DNA of 64,000 nt from Cyanobium sp. M30B3. Lineage in GTDB: Bacteria > Cyanobacteriota > Cyanobacteriia > PCC-6307 > Cyanobiaceae. Position 1 is the first letter of the stretch. Each line of letters opens with the position of its first letter. Both the position numbers and the translations under genes were made by a program. This document shows positions 9,952-18,562 of the stretch, piece after piece. The stretch lies in the NCBI GenBank assembly GCA_018399015.1, contig CP073761.1, positions 2,728,001-2,792,000 on the forward strand. The letters are read 5' to 3'. The notes under the pieces were generated by a model. It was given only the letters and a program-made list of their open reading frames with translations. It was not told the DNA's origin and did not search any database.

Positions 9952-10005
9952 ATAGAGCAGACATAGATCCCCGCCGCAACGCTGTGTTTCTTAGGAAAGT
10001 CTCTG

Positions 10006-10897
10006 CTGCTCTGATGCCCGTGAACTGCGCAAGCTGGTCGATCACGACCACCCCGAGCTCAGCGTCAGCCGCCAATGTGCGCTGCTGGGCCTGCCCAGAT
10101 CCACGTTCTATTACCGGCCTACACCGGTGCCGGCATCGACCCTGCAGATCATGGCCAGGATCGATGCTCTCTATCTGGAAGACCCGTGCAGCGGCAGCCG
10201 CCGGATGGTGGACTACCTGGCCCGAGAAGGGATCCCGATCAGTCGTGATCGAGTCCGAAACCTCATGCGCCGCATGGGATTACGGGCGATCTACCGGAAA
10301 CCTCGCACCACCGTTCCAGGGGATCCAGCAGAGCGTTTTCCCTGCTTGGTGGATCTCAACACGGTCACGGATGTGGATCAGGTCTGGGCCACGGACATCA
10401 CCTACATCCCGCTGCAGAAGGGATTCCTGTACCTGGTGGCGATCGTGGATCTCTTCTCCAGGACCATCCTCAGCTGGAAGCTCTCGAACAGCCTTGACAC
10501 GGAGTTCTGTCTGGATGCCCTTGAGATGGCGCTGGAAGGTGGCCGCAGGCCCGAGATCTTCCACTCAGATCAAGGCTGCCAGTTCACCTCTGGTGACTTC
10601 GTTGCGAGACTGCAGGCTGAGGCGATCAAGATCAGCTGGTCAGGCAGGAAACGGTGTTACGACAACATCCTCGTTGAGCGATTGTGGCGAACAGTCAAGT
10701 ATGAGGAGGTCTACCTCCGTGCCTACAGCGATGGCTGGGAGGCTGAGATCAGCCTGGCCCGCTTTCTGTGGAGGTACTGCCATGTAAGACCGCACAGCTC
10801 CCTGGGAGGCAGAACTCCCCACGAGGTCTATACTGAGACCGAACCCAGTTCCTCCCGCCCAGAGTTAACGATGTCAGGGGGTGAACCTGTCCAATAA
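10006..10897 (+). pseudogene. IS3 transposase OrfB, separated from OrfA
   Basis: This is the catalytic DDE integrase part. Coding resemblance starts near 10013 (DARELRKLVDHDHPELSVSR), before the first ATG at 10127. The catalytic residues are visible: Asp in WATDITYIPLQKG, Asp in FHSDQGCQFTS, and Glu in DNILVERLWRTVKYEEVY. The C-terminus includes HSSLGGRTPHEVY. The frame is intact to the stop at 10897, but its fusion partner OrfA is cut off by IS110, so it is called a pseudogene. Confidence 0.85.
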
Positions 10898-10912
10898 AAG
10901 GCACCCACCTCA

Positions 10913-12014
10913 TCATCCAACCAGGGCACCCTATTGATCGACGCTACGTGCGTCCCCGCCGATATCCGATACCCAACGGATCTCTCTCTTCTCAATGAGG
11001 CCAGGGAGGTCACGGAGAAGCTGATTGATGCGATGCATCCTCAGGTCAGAGCATCCTTTGGCGATAAGCCTCGAACACATCGCAAGAAAGCCAGGCAGCA
11101 GTTTCTGGCCGTGGCCAAGAAAAAGCGACCTCGCATCGGCAAGATCCGCAAGGCCATTCAGCAGCAGCTGCGGCATCTGGAGCGGAATCTTGGCAGCATT
11201 GATGCCCTGATCGCTTGTGGTGGCTCGCTTCTTGCGGCAGGTCGGCATTGGTACCACAAGCTGCTGGTGGTCAGTGAACTGGTGCGTCAGCAGAAGATTC
11301 TGTATCACTCAGACAGCAGAAGCATCCCCGATCGGATTGTGAGCCTCTACCAAGCTCACATCAGGCCCATCGTGCGTGGCAAGGCCAGGAGCAACGTTGA
11401 GTTTGGCGCTAAGATCTCTATCTCAGTCACTGGTGACGGCTTTACCTTCCTCGATCGGCTGAGTTATGATGCTTACAACGAAGGAGAAGATCTGAAAGCT
11501 CAGGCAAGAGCCTTCAGGCGTCGCCATGGTCACTATCCCAAAGTAATCTGTGCTGATCAGATTTATCGAACGCGATCCAACCGAGCTTTCTGCCAGCGTC
11601 ATGGAATTCGCCTGAGTGGTCCGCGCCTCGGTCGCCCCCAGAGCGATCCACAGTTGCTGGCCGAGGAGAAGAAACAGTTTGTTGATGACCAACGACGACG
11701 CAATGCTGTTGAGGGCAAGATCGGCCAAGGGAAGCGGCGGTATGGATTGGATCTGATCCGCGAGAAGCTCGCGACGACCCAAGGTTCTGCCATTGCGTTG
11801 AATGTGCTCGTCATGAACCTCGAGAAGCTCCTGGAGCTTCTTTTTGTCCTTTTAGCCTTTTGGCTACAGCTTCTTCTGGGGCATAGAGTAGCTTGCGGCT
11901 CCCATGTGGCGGTGATGAATGATCAGCCCGCTGCTGCCTGAGCATCACCAGCAAGGTCGAGAGCATGCCCTGGTGTTCTCAGTTGAGGCATCGCTCAACT
12001 TTCTCAGCAGGCCC
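10913..12014 (+). pseudogene. 5'-truncated IS5-like transposase
   Basis: The reading frame enters already inside the family (SNQGTLLIDATCVPADIRYP) directly after the IS3 right end. About 190 N-terminal residues present in the paralogue at 21822-23363 are missing. The remaining frame (to 11941) is open and shows the DDE residues: Asp in DATCVP, Asp in CADQIY, and Glu in AVEGKIGQGKRRYGL. The TTG at 10934 is only a fortuitous start. Just beyond the stop, CAGCAGGCCC ending near 12014 resembles the terminus of the related element at 21718-23477. Confidence 0.85.
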
Positions 12015-12061
12015 TGACTAGATCCCAATGACTGCAGTGGATCTAGCCGAGAGAATGGGGC

Positions 12062-12662
12062 ATGCAGAAGCACAAGACCTTTCGCCCCTGGCAGCCTGAG
12101 CAGACCCTCCTGGTGCCTCCATCACCCAGGGATTGGCTCTCAGAAGACCATCAGGTGTATTTCCTGTTGGATCTGGTGGATGAGCTGGATCTCTCACAGG
12201 TCCTGATACCAGCTCAGGCCAAGGATCCCCGCAGGGAGAAGGGCTTTGACCCGCGGATGTTGACGCTGCTATTGCTCTATGCGTACCGCGTGGGCATCAT
12301 CTCCTACCGCAGGATCGAGCGCGCCTGCTACGAGGACCTGGCCTTCCGGGCGCTGACCGGCAACCAACAGCCTGATCAGTGAGTTCCGGCGCCGCAACCT
12401 CGACGGCCTCAAAGGCCTGCTCATTCAGATCCTGCGGCTCTGTCAGAAGGCCGGGATGATGAGCCTGGGCCATGTGGCGCATGATGGCACCAGGGTACAG
12501 GCCAATGCCTCCAAACACAAGGCCATGAGGCATGAGCGGATGCTCAGGGCGAAAAAGGAGCTGGACAAAGAGATCAACGCATTGATGCGCAAGGCAGAAA
12601 TCCTCGATGCACAGGAGGGTCGTCACTACGGCAAGGGAAAACGTGGCAGTGATCACCGCTGA
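12062..12662 (+). pseudogene. IS1182-family transposase remnant
   Basis: The first 100 codons (QKHKTFRPWQPEQTLLVPPS, then REKGFDPRMLTLLLLYAY) match the N-terminus of IS1182 transposases. After NQQPD the frame shifts near 12375. The continuation EFRRRNLDGLKGLL and HDGTRVQANASKHKAM, which carries the first catalytic Asp, is read in another frame to 12662. The remaining two thirds are absent because IS21 begins at 12671. Confidence 0.85.
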
Positions 12663-12722
12663 GTGCCCGGTGTCAACTACGTAGGCGGCTCGCGTCAATT
12701 ACGTTGGCGGGTTCCCCTGCTC

Positions 12723-12748
12723 CCTCCCCCTGCCATGGCAGGGGGAGG
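12723..12748. repeat. 26-bp perfect palindrome in the IS21 left end
   Basis: The sequence CCTCCCCCTGCCA is followed directly by its reverse complement. It lies about 270 bases downstream of the istB stop, in the 350-base non-coding end of the element. It could form a very stable hairpin that stops transcription, though no T-run follows in either direction. Confidence 0.6.
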
Positions 12749-13020
12749 CGACTGCGAAAACCGGTGCACCGCCGGGGACACCACAAAACCTGGCCCAGCC
12801 TTCTCCGGGTTCCTCCCGTGCTGCTGCGGGACTCTTGATAGGCACCAGGCGACAGCCAAGTTGGCCGGTTGTGCGCCGACACCTCCGCTCGAATCTCTCG
12901 CGGAGCGCATGAGCCGGCGGACCCGACGGTCCGCCGGCAGCGCGGAGCCCTGCAGTGGGCGGTTCCGCCTGTGGCCTGCCGGTGGTTGGCGGGTTGTTGA
13001 CGCCTGGTCCGGACGACCAA

Positions 13021-13815
13021 TCAGCGGTTGGCAGCGCCGCCTACACGCCGTGCCCGCCGGCGGCGGTAGCTCTCGCCGTTGATCTGGATCAGGGTGCTGT
13101 GGTCCACCAGCCGGTCCACCGCCGCGACGGTCATGGCGCTGGTGGAGAACACGTTCTCCCACTCGCTGAACGGCTGGTTGCTGGTCACCAGCAGGGAGCG
13201 GCGCTCGTAGCGGTGCATCACCAGCTCGAACAGCACCGAGGTCTCGGCCTCGTCCTTGCGGACATAACCGATGTCGTCAATGACGAGCAGGGCATAGCGA
13301 TCGAGCTTGTTGAGCGCCTTGGCCAGGGCGTAGTCAGCCTTGGCCCGCTGCAGCTCCTGCACCAGCGTCGTGGCCGTGAAAAACCGTGCGGAGCGATCCA
13401 GGGCGATCAGGCTGCGGCAGATGCCCGCTGCCAGGTGGGTTTTACCCACGCCACTGGGGCCAAACAGCAGCAGGTTTTCAGAGCGGTCCACCCAGCCGGT
13501 GTCGTGGGCCAGTTGCTCAATCTGGTGTCGGTCCAGATCGGGGATGGCGCCCCAGTCGAACTCGGCCAGGGTTTTGGGGACCGGCAGCTGCGCCTCATGC
13601 AACAGCCGCCGCAGCCGCGCCTGATGCCGCTGCTGGTGTTCCTGTTCCGCCAGGACATAGAGGTAGCTGGCCGGCGTCCAGCCATCGGCTTGTGCCTGCT
13701 GCTCCGCCGCCTGCCACTGGCTGCGGAACTGGGCCAGTTTCAGTTGCTTGAGGAGAGATGGCAGGGCCGTTTCCAGCGCTGCTCGGCTGGGGGGCTCCAC
13801 CCAGGAGTTCGTCAT
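13021..13815 (-). CDS. istB: IS21 helper ATPase IstB
   Basis: This 264-residue AAA+ ATPase assists IS21 transposition by selecting the target and stimulating IstA. It has Walker A GPSGVGKTHLAAG (about 119-131) and Walker B LLVIDDIGYV, with the sensor region SLLVTSNQPFSEW. Its N-terminus SLLKQLKLAQFRSQW is the usual IstB helical part. The ATG at 13815 lies within istA in another frame, so the two genes overlap by 221 bases, far more than the few bases usual in IS21. Confidence 0.93.
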   Translation of the reverse strand: MTNSWVEPPSRAALETALPSLLKQLKLAQFRSQWQAAEQQAQADGWTPASYLYVLAEQEHQQRHQARLRRLLHEAQLPVPKTLAEFDWGAIPDLDRHQIEQLAHDTGWVDRSENLLLFGPSGVGKTHLAAGICRSLIALDRSARFFTATTLVQELQRAKADYALAKALNKLDRYALLVIDDIGYVRKDEAETSVLFELVMHRYERRSLLVTSNQPFSEWENVFSTSAMTVAAVDRLVDHSTLIQINGESYRRRRARRVGGAANR

Positions 13816-15337
13816 AGCTGCTGAGGGTGTGTTCGGGAATGTCGAGTTGGGGGATGGCCGTCAGCCCCCGTGGGGGCCGCAGGCCGTAGTGATCCCGCAG
13901 TGCGGTGAGGTTCAGCTCACCGCGGCGCAGCTCACGCCGCAGATACCGCTCCACAACGTCAAGGTCGTTTTCCCTGCCAGCGACATGCAGGGCATCGACC
14001 ATGACCTTGGCGGCCTCATCCGGCGGCAAGGCCGCCAGCAGCTGGCGCCACAACTGCCGCCACGGTTCGCCAGGAAGCAGATCGTTCTGCAGTTGGGCGC
14101 GCAGCAGGGCCCGCGGTTTGCGGCGCAGGCTCTCGATCACGTGGCGAAAATCGATGCGCCGCAGCGCCTTCTGCCCTTTGCGGGCATGCAGCCGCGGCAG
14201 CGTCTCCACAAACTGGGTGCGCAGGAACAGATCCAGCCGGTCGTGGCGCAGGTGCACCGTCAGCTGCTGGCCGATCAGCCGTGAGGGGACGCTGTAGGTG
14301 ACCGAACGCACCTCGATCGTGCTGGTGCTGCGCACCCGCGCCAGCACAGGGTCATAGTCGGTAAAGCGCTCCACCGGCAGGGGCCGCAGGTGCAGCCTCT
14401 CGATCACCAGCTTCTGCTGCACGCTCTCTCGGTTGTTCAGCTCCCCGTTGACCTGGGCCACCAGCTGGCGGTACTCAGCTTCTGTGTCGAAATCCCTGCT
14501 GCCGCGCTGGATCAGCTGCTGCTCCAGACGGTGCTTCCAGTGCCGGTGCGGGCCCTCGATTGCGCCGTTCTCGTGGGCGACGCCACGGTTGTTGCGGGTG
14601 GCGATCACGCCAAGATGGGCACACAGCTCGCGGTATCGGCTGGTGTAGTCGCCGGCGTAGCTGCCGTCGCGATTGCGGAAACAGGCACTGAGGCTGTCGG
14701 TGCGGTGCTCCGCCGGCACACCGCCGCAGAGAGCCAGGGCGTTCTGCAGCGCTACTCCTGCGGAGAAGGCTTCGCCTACGGCCAGAGCGACAAAGCTTTC
14801 GCCGCCGTGGATCACCTCCACATGGCACCAGCCGGAATAGGGCAGGCGGAAGTGAAAGAGCCGGTGCTCCAGCACCTTCCCCGCAATCGTGATCGGCCCG
14901 CCCTTGAGCAGCGTGAAATCGGAGATCCCCAGCACACCGGCCCGGTGCTCCTGCAGGAACATCACCTCTTGTGCCGGTCCATGCAGGGCCCGCCACTGCT
15001 CCACACGCCGCTGCAGGGTGCGTTTACGCCGGTACCACTCCTGATCCGGAAAGGTCCGCTCCAGGTGCAGCAGCAGCGTCTGGGGTTCCAGCTGCGGTGC
15101 CTTCTCCAGCATTGGCACCAGAACGCTCTGCCACACATCCGCCAGGGGATCGGCACGGGTGCGCCAGTGCCTGCCCACCCGCTGCTGTTGGCCCTCGGGC
15201 TGCAGCTCACCCCGATCGATCCGCTGGGCACTGCGCACCGAGATCCCCACCGCATCAGCGGCAACCTGCTGGCTCAGCCCCTCGGCCCGCTTGGCCATGT
15301 ACCGCTCCTTGATCCGCAACGAAAGTGGGGCGGGCAT
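13595..15337 (-). CDS. istA: IS21 transposase IstA with peptide insertion and long C-terminal overlap
   Basis: The 580-residue DDE transposase has an N-terminal HTH (EGLSQQVAADAVGISVRSAQR) and an rve catalytic core including CHVEVIHGGESFVALAVG, GGVPAEHRTDSLSACF and HENGAIEGPHRHWKHRL. Between ALA and LQNAL, where IstA proteins usually continue directly, it carries about eight extra residues (GEAFSAGV) encoded by a palindrome-rich stretch at 14750-14779. The last 70 residues, rich in Pro, Gly and Ala, overlap istB and are not family-like, so the original stop may have been lost. The ATG at 15337 is chosen; MAKRAEGLSQQ at residue 14 is an alternative. Confidence 0.88.
   Translation of the reverse strand: MPAPLSLRIKERYMAKRAEGLSQQVAADAVGISVRSAQRIDRGELQPEGQQQRVGRHWRTRADPLADVWQSVLVPMLEKAPQLEPQTLLLHLERTFPDQEWYRRKRTLQRRVEQWRALHGPAQEVMFLQEHRAGVLGISDFTLLKGGPITIAGKVLEHRLFHFRLPYSGWCHVEVIHGGESFVALAVGEAFSAGVALQNALALCGGVPAEHRTDSLSACFRNRDGSYAGDYTSRYRELCAHLGVIATRNNRGVAHENGAIEGPHRHWKHRLEQQLIQRGSRDFDTEAEYRQLVAQVNGELNNRESVQQKLVIERLHLRPLPVERFTDYDPVLARVRSTSTIEVRSVTYSVPSRLIGQQLTVHLRHDRLDLFLRTQFVETLPRLHARKGQKALRRIDFRHVIESLRRKPRALLRAQLQNDLLPGEPWRQLWRQLLAALPPDEAAKVMVDALHVAGRENDLDVVERYLRRELRRGELNLTALRDHYGLRPPRGLTAIPQLDIPEHTLSSYDELLGGAPQPSSAGNGPAISPQATETGPVPQPVAGGGAAGTSRWLDAGQLPLCPGGTGTPAAASGAAAAAVA
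14750..14779. repeat. Palindrome-rich insertion inside istA
   Basis: On the plus strand this reads CGCTACTCCTGCGGAG, then AAGGCTTCGCC. It adds about 24 bases in frame relative to the usual IstA sequence. The composition (CTTC/GAAG arms, TAGCG edge) resembles the 23-base sequences at 16044-16066 and 18540-18562 and the small dispersed repeats known from other cyanobacteria. Confidence 0.45.
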
Positions 15338-15427
15338 CGCGTGACTCCAAATCGGTCTCGGAGCCCTGTTGTCGCGTCCTGAGACCCGCCTATGTAGTTG
15401 CGCGGTCCCGCCTATCTAATCGTCGCC

Positions 15428-15590
15428 GAACAGCTGAGATCCAGGCGGTGTACCAGGAGCCCCGGGGCTTCTACGGCTCTCCTCGGATCCACCAGGAACT
15501 GCGCGCTGCCGGGCAATCCGGTGGGCCGACACAGTGCCGCCCGGCTCCCTGCGCCGTACCGATCTCAGGGCTAGGACGGTGACTGTCAGG
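15428..15590 (+). pseudogene. IS3 OrfB fragment, HTH_21 part
   Basis: The frame reads AEIQAVYQEPRGFYGSPRIH, then QELRAAG, the typical region just before the catalytic core of IS3 OrfB. After that the frame shifts once near 15545, beyond which RRTDLRARTV can be read. The fragment is cut by IS21 on the left and by a tandem IS3-like block on the right. The piece at 19167-19471 is probably its continuation. Confidence 0.75.
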
Positions 15591-15681
15591 AAAGATGACG
15601 CCCCAGCCGCAACTCAGGGGGGACAACAATCCTAGCTGCTTCACTCCCGTTTTCCGATGGCGGCGGATTGATCCAGACCAC

Positions 15682-16731
15682 CTATGGTTGACGCCAGCAA
15701 CGGGTGCTGCGACTCCAGCGGCGCGGATGTCGTTGTCGGGCCTGCTCGTAGACCCGGGCACGATGGCGGCAGATCGCATGGGCCTCTCCGCTGTGGCGTT
15801 GGGATGGCGTCACAAATCGGATGCCGCTGTGGCGGTGTTGCTCGTTGTACCAGCTCACGAACGCCGCCACCCAGGCGCAGGCTTCCTCCACGCTGGTGAA
15901 TGGCCTGCGGGGATAGTCCGGCCGGTATTTCACGGTGCGGAACAGCGACTCCGAGTAGGGATTGTCGTTGCTCACCCTCGGTCTGGAGAAGGATCTGAGC
16001 ACACCCAGCTCCTCCAGGCGGCTTTCGAGCGTTGCGGCTCGCAACTCTTCGAGAAGCCTGCGGCTAGGCGTTGCCGTTGTCGGCATGGTGGATCAATGGT
16101 TGTGGTCGGCCCTTGCTGATCCGCTCCCGCAGGCAGGCGCGGCTGATGAGATCCGCGGCGATCTGGGCGTCCTCCCGCTCGGCCACATCCCAGGCCACCA
16201 CCTCCGGCTCCAGACGTCGATCACCAGATAGAGGTACAGCCAGACGCCACGGACGCTGGTGGGCAGATAGGTGATGTCCCAGCTCCAGAGCTGATTCGGC
16301 CCTCTGGCCTCCAGCCGCGGCACCGGGCGAGGCTCCCGGGGCGGCCGGGCACGGCCACGGCGATGGGCCTGGCCATGGTCATGGAGCACCCGGTAGAAGC
16401 TGCGCTCGGAACCGATGTAGACCCCTCGATCGGCAAGGATCGGCACGATCTGCCCCGGCGGCAAGGCCGCGAACTCGGGCTCGTTGCAGGTGAGCAGGAT
16501 CCGCTGACGCTCCACATGCGTGAGGCGGAGAGAAACTAGGCGGTGGCTACCTTTACGGCCATCCAGGCCGTCCCCATCACCCGCAAACTGGCGACGCCAG
16601 CGCTGCAGGGTGGTGAGCCCCACGCCCAACAAATCTGCCACTTTCTGAGCCCGAGCACCAGCCGCTACGGCGGCATCAAGGATCTCCAGGGCCTTGCGGC
16701 GATCCTCAGGCGCGGTCAATCCACCTCGTCC
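15682..16731 (-). pseudogene. IS3-like OrfB of element A, two frameshifts
   Basis: Reading down the minus strand, the N-terminal part is clear: EDRRKALEILDAAVAAGARA, GLTTLQRWRRQFAGD, NQLWSWDITYLPTSVRGVWL with the first Asp, and VIDVWSRR. The frame then shifts near 16225. About 50 residues (VVAWDVAERED...HHADNGN with the second Asp) are in another frame. A 23-base palindromic insertion at 16044-16066 returns the reading to the first frame for LEELGVLRSFSRPRVSNDNP and the final Glu region YSESLFRTVKYR. Not functional. Confidence 0.8.
16044..16066. repeat. 23-nt palindromic insertion in element A orfB
   Basis: On the minus strand it reads TAGCCGCAGGCTTC, then TCGAAGAGT, between codons for the HADNGN and ATLES segments that should be adjacent. 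It closely resembles the 23-nt insertion at 18540-18562 in element B. It introduces a stop codon and shifts the frame. Confidence 0.55.
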
Positions 16732-17258
16732 TCGCCCCAGTAGGCCTGGATCTTTTTTGAGGCGATCAGCAACGCCGCCGCCTCCGCCAGTGCCTTGTCC
16801 TTGCGGCGCAGTTCCTGCTGCAGCCGTTTGATCTCCCGCTGATCCTCCTGGTGCCGCCTCTGGAGGTCTTTCTGGTCGGCCATCGTCAGCAGCGGCTGGG
16901 CATTGGCATCCTGGGCGGCCTGCCGCCAACGGGCCACCTGCTCGGGGAACAGGCCCCGCTCGCGGCAGTACCCACCCAGTTCCGTCGCGTTTAGACCGGC
17001 CGTCTCCAGCACCACGGTGAACTTGTCGGCCGGCCCCCAGCCCTCGGGATCCTTCTGGCTGGCCGGCACCACCTCCCCCTGCAGCCGCCAGGCCTTGCGC
17101 CATTTGTAGAGGGTGATCACATGGATACCCAGCTGCTGGGAGATCTCGAACACGCTCTGACGATGGGGAGGCACCATCCGGCGACGGACATCAGCCTTGA
17201 CGGCCTCGCTGCGGCGCATATCAGGAAAGAAGTCCGCTCGGGGTGCTGCGCTCAGCAC
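16716..17258 (-). CDS. IS3-like OrfA of element A
   Basis: This 180-residue HTH subunit contains HRQSVFEISQQLGIHVITLY, which is an HTH, then YCRERGLFPEQVARWRQAAQ, a second HTH-like segment shared with element B. A leucine/lysine-rich coiled tail follows, ending SKKIQAYWGEDEVD. It overlaps the start of orfB near 16716-16731. The frame is open, but its orfB partner is broken. The upstream end of the element is missing. Confidence 0.75.
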   Translation of the reverse strand: MLSAAPRADFFPDMRRSEAVKADVRRRMVPPHRQSVFEISQQLGIHVITLYKWRKAWRLQGEVVPASQKDPEGWGPADKFTVVLETAGLNATELGGYCRERGLFPEQVARWRQAAQDANAQPLLTMADQKDLQRRHQEDQREIKRLQQELRRKDKALAEAAALLIASKKIQAYWGEDEVD

Positions 17259-17352
17259 CTCATGAATCCTACTCCGAGTTGTAGGTCATGGACTACGGCT
17301 ACTGGCAATGGCAGTCCTCGAGTGCACCACTTGATGCAGAAGATTGAGCGGC

Positions 17353-17418
17353 CGGCCCCCGGGCGGGGCTGAGGCGGGTCCGCCTCTTGCGGGCGGACCC
17401 GCCTCAGCCCCTGGGGCC
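17353..17418. repeat. Very strong GC hairpin between elements A and B
   Basis: The arms 17365-17384 and 17392-17411 are perfect 20-base inverse complements around a 7-base loop, and a further GGCCCC/GGGGCC pair lies outside (17353-17358, 17413-17418). No T-run follows on either strand. It lies downstream of element B orfB and upstream of element A orfA, so it may block read-through between the two, or be a REP-like palindrome. Confidence 0.7.
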
Positions 17419-17471
17419 TGGGTTGTTGATGTTCAAGCGGCCACGGTTTCTTGCGGGCGAGGATGATTCAC

Positions 17472-18491
17472 CTACACGATCTGTGGTTGTGACCAATCGC
17501 GTGGGGCTCTGGCCCAGCGGCGTGGATGACGTTGGCGAGCCTGCTCATAGGTCTGCTGACGGATCGAGCAGATCGCATCAGCCTCATCGTAGTGACGCTG
17601 GTTCGGCGTCACGTACTTGATGCCGCTGTGGCGGTGCTCAGCGTTGTACCACTCCACAAAGCCATCCACCCAGGCTCGTACTGCGAGAAGATCCCGGAAG
17701 CGCCTGTGTGGGTAGCTCTGGTGGTATTTCAGCGTGCGGAATAACGACTCGGCATAGGCATTGTCATTGCTCACGCGCGGGCGCGAGAATGACATCTCGA
17801 TCCCCAGTTCAGCCAGCTTGGCGGCCAAGGTGTAGGAGCGCATCGGTGCTCCGTTGTCGGCGTGCAGGATCGTGGACGACCGCGAGTTGATCCCTTCATC
17901 ACGGCAGACGCGATCAAAGAAATGCTTGGCCAGCTCGCCGCACTCCCGTTCATGCACCTCGACGCCAAGGATGCGCCGGCTCCACACATCCATCACCATA
18001 TAAAGGTAGTAGAACTGACCCTTCACAGGCCCGGGCAATAGGGTGATATCCCAGGCCAGCACTTGATGGATGCCCGTCGCCTCCAGCACGGGTGGCTCTC
18101 TTGGCTCCCGCGGCGGGCGGCTCCTGCCGCGATGATTCAGCAGGCCCTCTTGGCGCATAATGCGGTAGATTGTGGACTCTGAACCCACATAGATTCCCTC
18201 CTCGGCAAGGATCGCCACGATCTGATTGGGTGTGAGATCGGCAAAACGTGGATCGTTGACAGTCGAGAGCACCTGTTGGCGCTCTTCCTCGCTGAAACGA
18301 TGCATCACATGCCTGGGTGATCCCTTGCGTTGATCGCGACTGAATCCCTGGGCTCGAATCATCAAGCCCCACCGCCGCAGCGTTCGTGTCGCCAGGCCAA
18401 ATAGATCAGCAATAGCCTTGGCCGAAACGCCACGACTGATGCCTTCCTCCAGCAGTGCGACGATCGCACCCCGATCCTCAGAGGGGATCAA
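17472..18491 (-). CDS. IS3-like OrfB of element B (DDE integrase)
   Basis: This 339-residue uninterrupted catalytic subunit has an HTH GVSAKAIADLFGLATRTLRR near the N-terminus, the first Asp in HQVLAWDITLLPGPVKG, the second in ILHADNGAPMRSYT, and Glu in DNAYAESLFRTLKYHQSY. The C-terminus is NAEHRHSGIKYVTPNQRHYD. The ATG at 18491 is used, but in IS3 elements OrfB is normally made as a frameshift fusion with OrfA, and here that is prevented by the stop at the palindrome upstream. Confidence 0.88.
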   Translation of the reverse strand: MIPSEDRGAIVALLEEGISRGVSAKAIADLFGLATRTLRRWGLMIRAQGFSRDQRKGSPRHVMHRFSEEERQQVLSTVNDPRFADLTPNQIVAILAEEGIYVGSESTIYRIMRQEGLLNHRGRSRPPREPREPPVLEATGIHQVLAWDITLLPGPVKGQFYYLYMVMDVWSRRILGVEVHERECGELAKHFFDRVCRDEGINSRSSTILHADNGAPMRSYTLAAKLAELGIEMSFSRPRVSNDNAYAESLFRTLKYHQSYPHRRFRDLLAVRAWVDGFVEWYNAEHRHSGIKYVTPNQRHYDEADAICSIRQQTYEQARQRHPRRWARAPRDWSQPQIV

Positions 18492-18539
18492 GGCTCCTCG
18501 TCCGGCTGAATGATCTGGGTGAACTTTTTTGAGAGCAAC

Positions 18540-18562
18540 CGCTTCGCGGAAGCGTGCCGCTA
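18540..18562. repeat. 23-nt palindromic insertion with 4-bp flanks in element B
   Basis: The core on the minus strand is TAGCGGCACGCTTCC, then GCGAAGCG. It is flanked on both sides by the same four bases (CAAC on plus, 18536-18539 and 18563-18566), as expected for an inserted unit. Removing core plus one flank restores the OrfA tail TLLLSKKFTQ, equivalent to ALLIASKKIQ in element A. The insertion places a TAG stop in frame. Confidence 0.6.

Larger units (their letters stand above)
8334..10005 (+). mobile_element. IS110-family element nested in IS3
   Basis: The boundaries are inferred from where IS3 coding breaks off (about 8333) and resumes (about 10006); the four bases CTGC occur at both junctions. 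The arrangement is about 247 non-coding bases before the transposase and only about 54 after it. That matches the IS110 group, whose guide (bridge) RNA is encoded upstream of the gene. There are no terminal inverted repeats or target duplication, as expected for this family. Confidence 0.7.
7973..10912 (+). mobile_element. IS3-family element interrupted by an IS110 element
   Basis: The left end near 7973 begins TGAGGTGGTCTGGCTTTCCT, and the inverted right end near 10912 reads TGAGGTGGGTGCC then TGGACAG, giving imperfect inverted repeats with the TG...CA ends usual for IS3. The same left end recurs at 24114 on the minus strand next to a second, deleted copy. Inside are orfA, an inserted IS110 and orfB. 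No target duplication is evident. On its right the element abuts a 5'-truncated IS5-like transposase, so it probably removed or replaced that gene's 5' part. Confidence 0.7.
12671..15426 (-). mobile_element. IS21-family element with istA and istB
   Basis: The left end begins TGTCAACTACGTAGGCGG, with a second, similar inner repeat (TCAATTACGTTGGCGG, near 12696). The inverted right end reads CGACGATTAGATAGGCGG, followed by an inner CAACTACATAGGCGG. Paired terminal repeats like these are typical of IS21. Both genes are on the minus strand and open. The element separates an IS1182 remnant on its left from an IS3 orfB fragment on its right. Confidence 0.8.
15592..17290 (-). mobile_element. IS3-like element A (decayed)
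   Basis: The low-coordinate end begins TGTCAGGAAAGATGACGC at 15592. The matching inverted sequence is not beside its own orfA but at 19147-19166, beyond element B. So the outer ends of the A-B block are preserved and the inner ends are lost. A carries orfA (16716-17258) and a broken orfB (15682-16731). It shares family and gene order with B but only moderate protein identity. Confidence 0.65.

Noticed and set aside
16093-17103. One continuous 336-residue protein
   Set aside because: Only the central part is OrfB-like; its N-terminal part is an out-of-frame reading of orfA and its C-terminal part lies after a frameshift.
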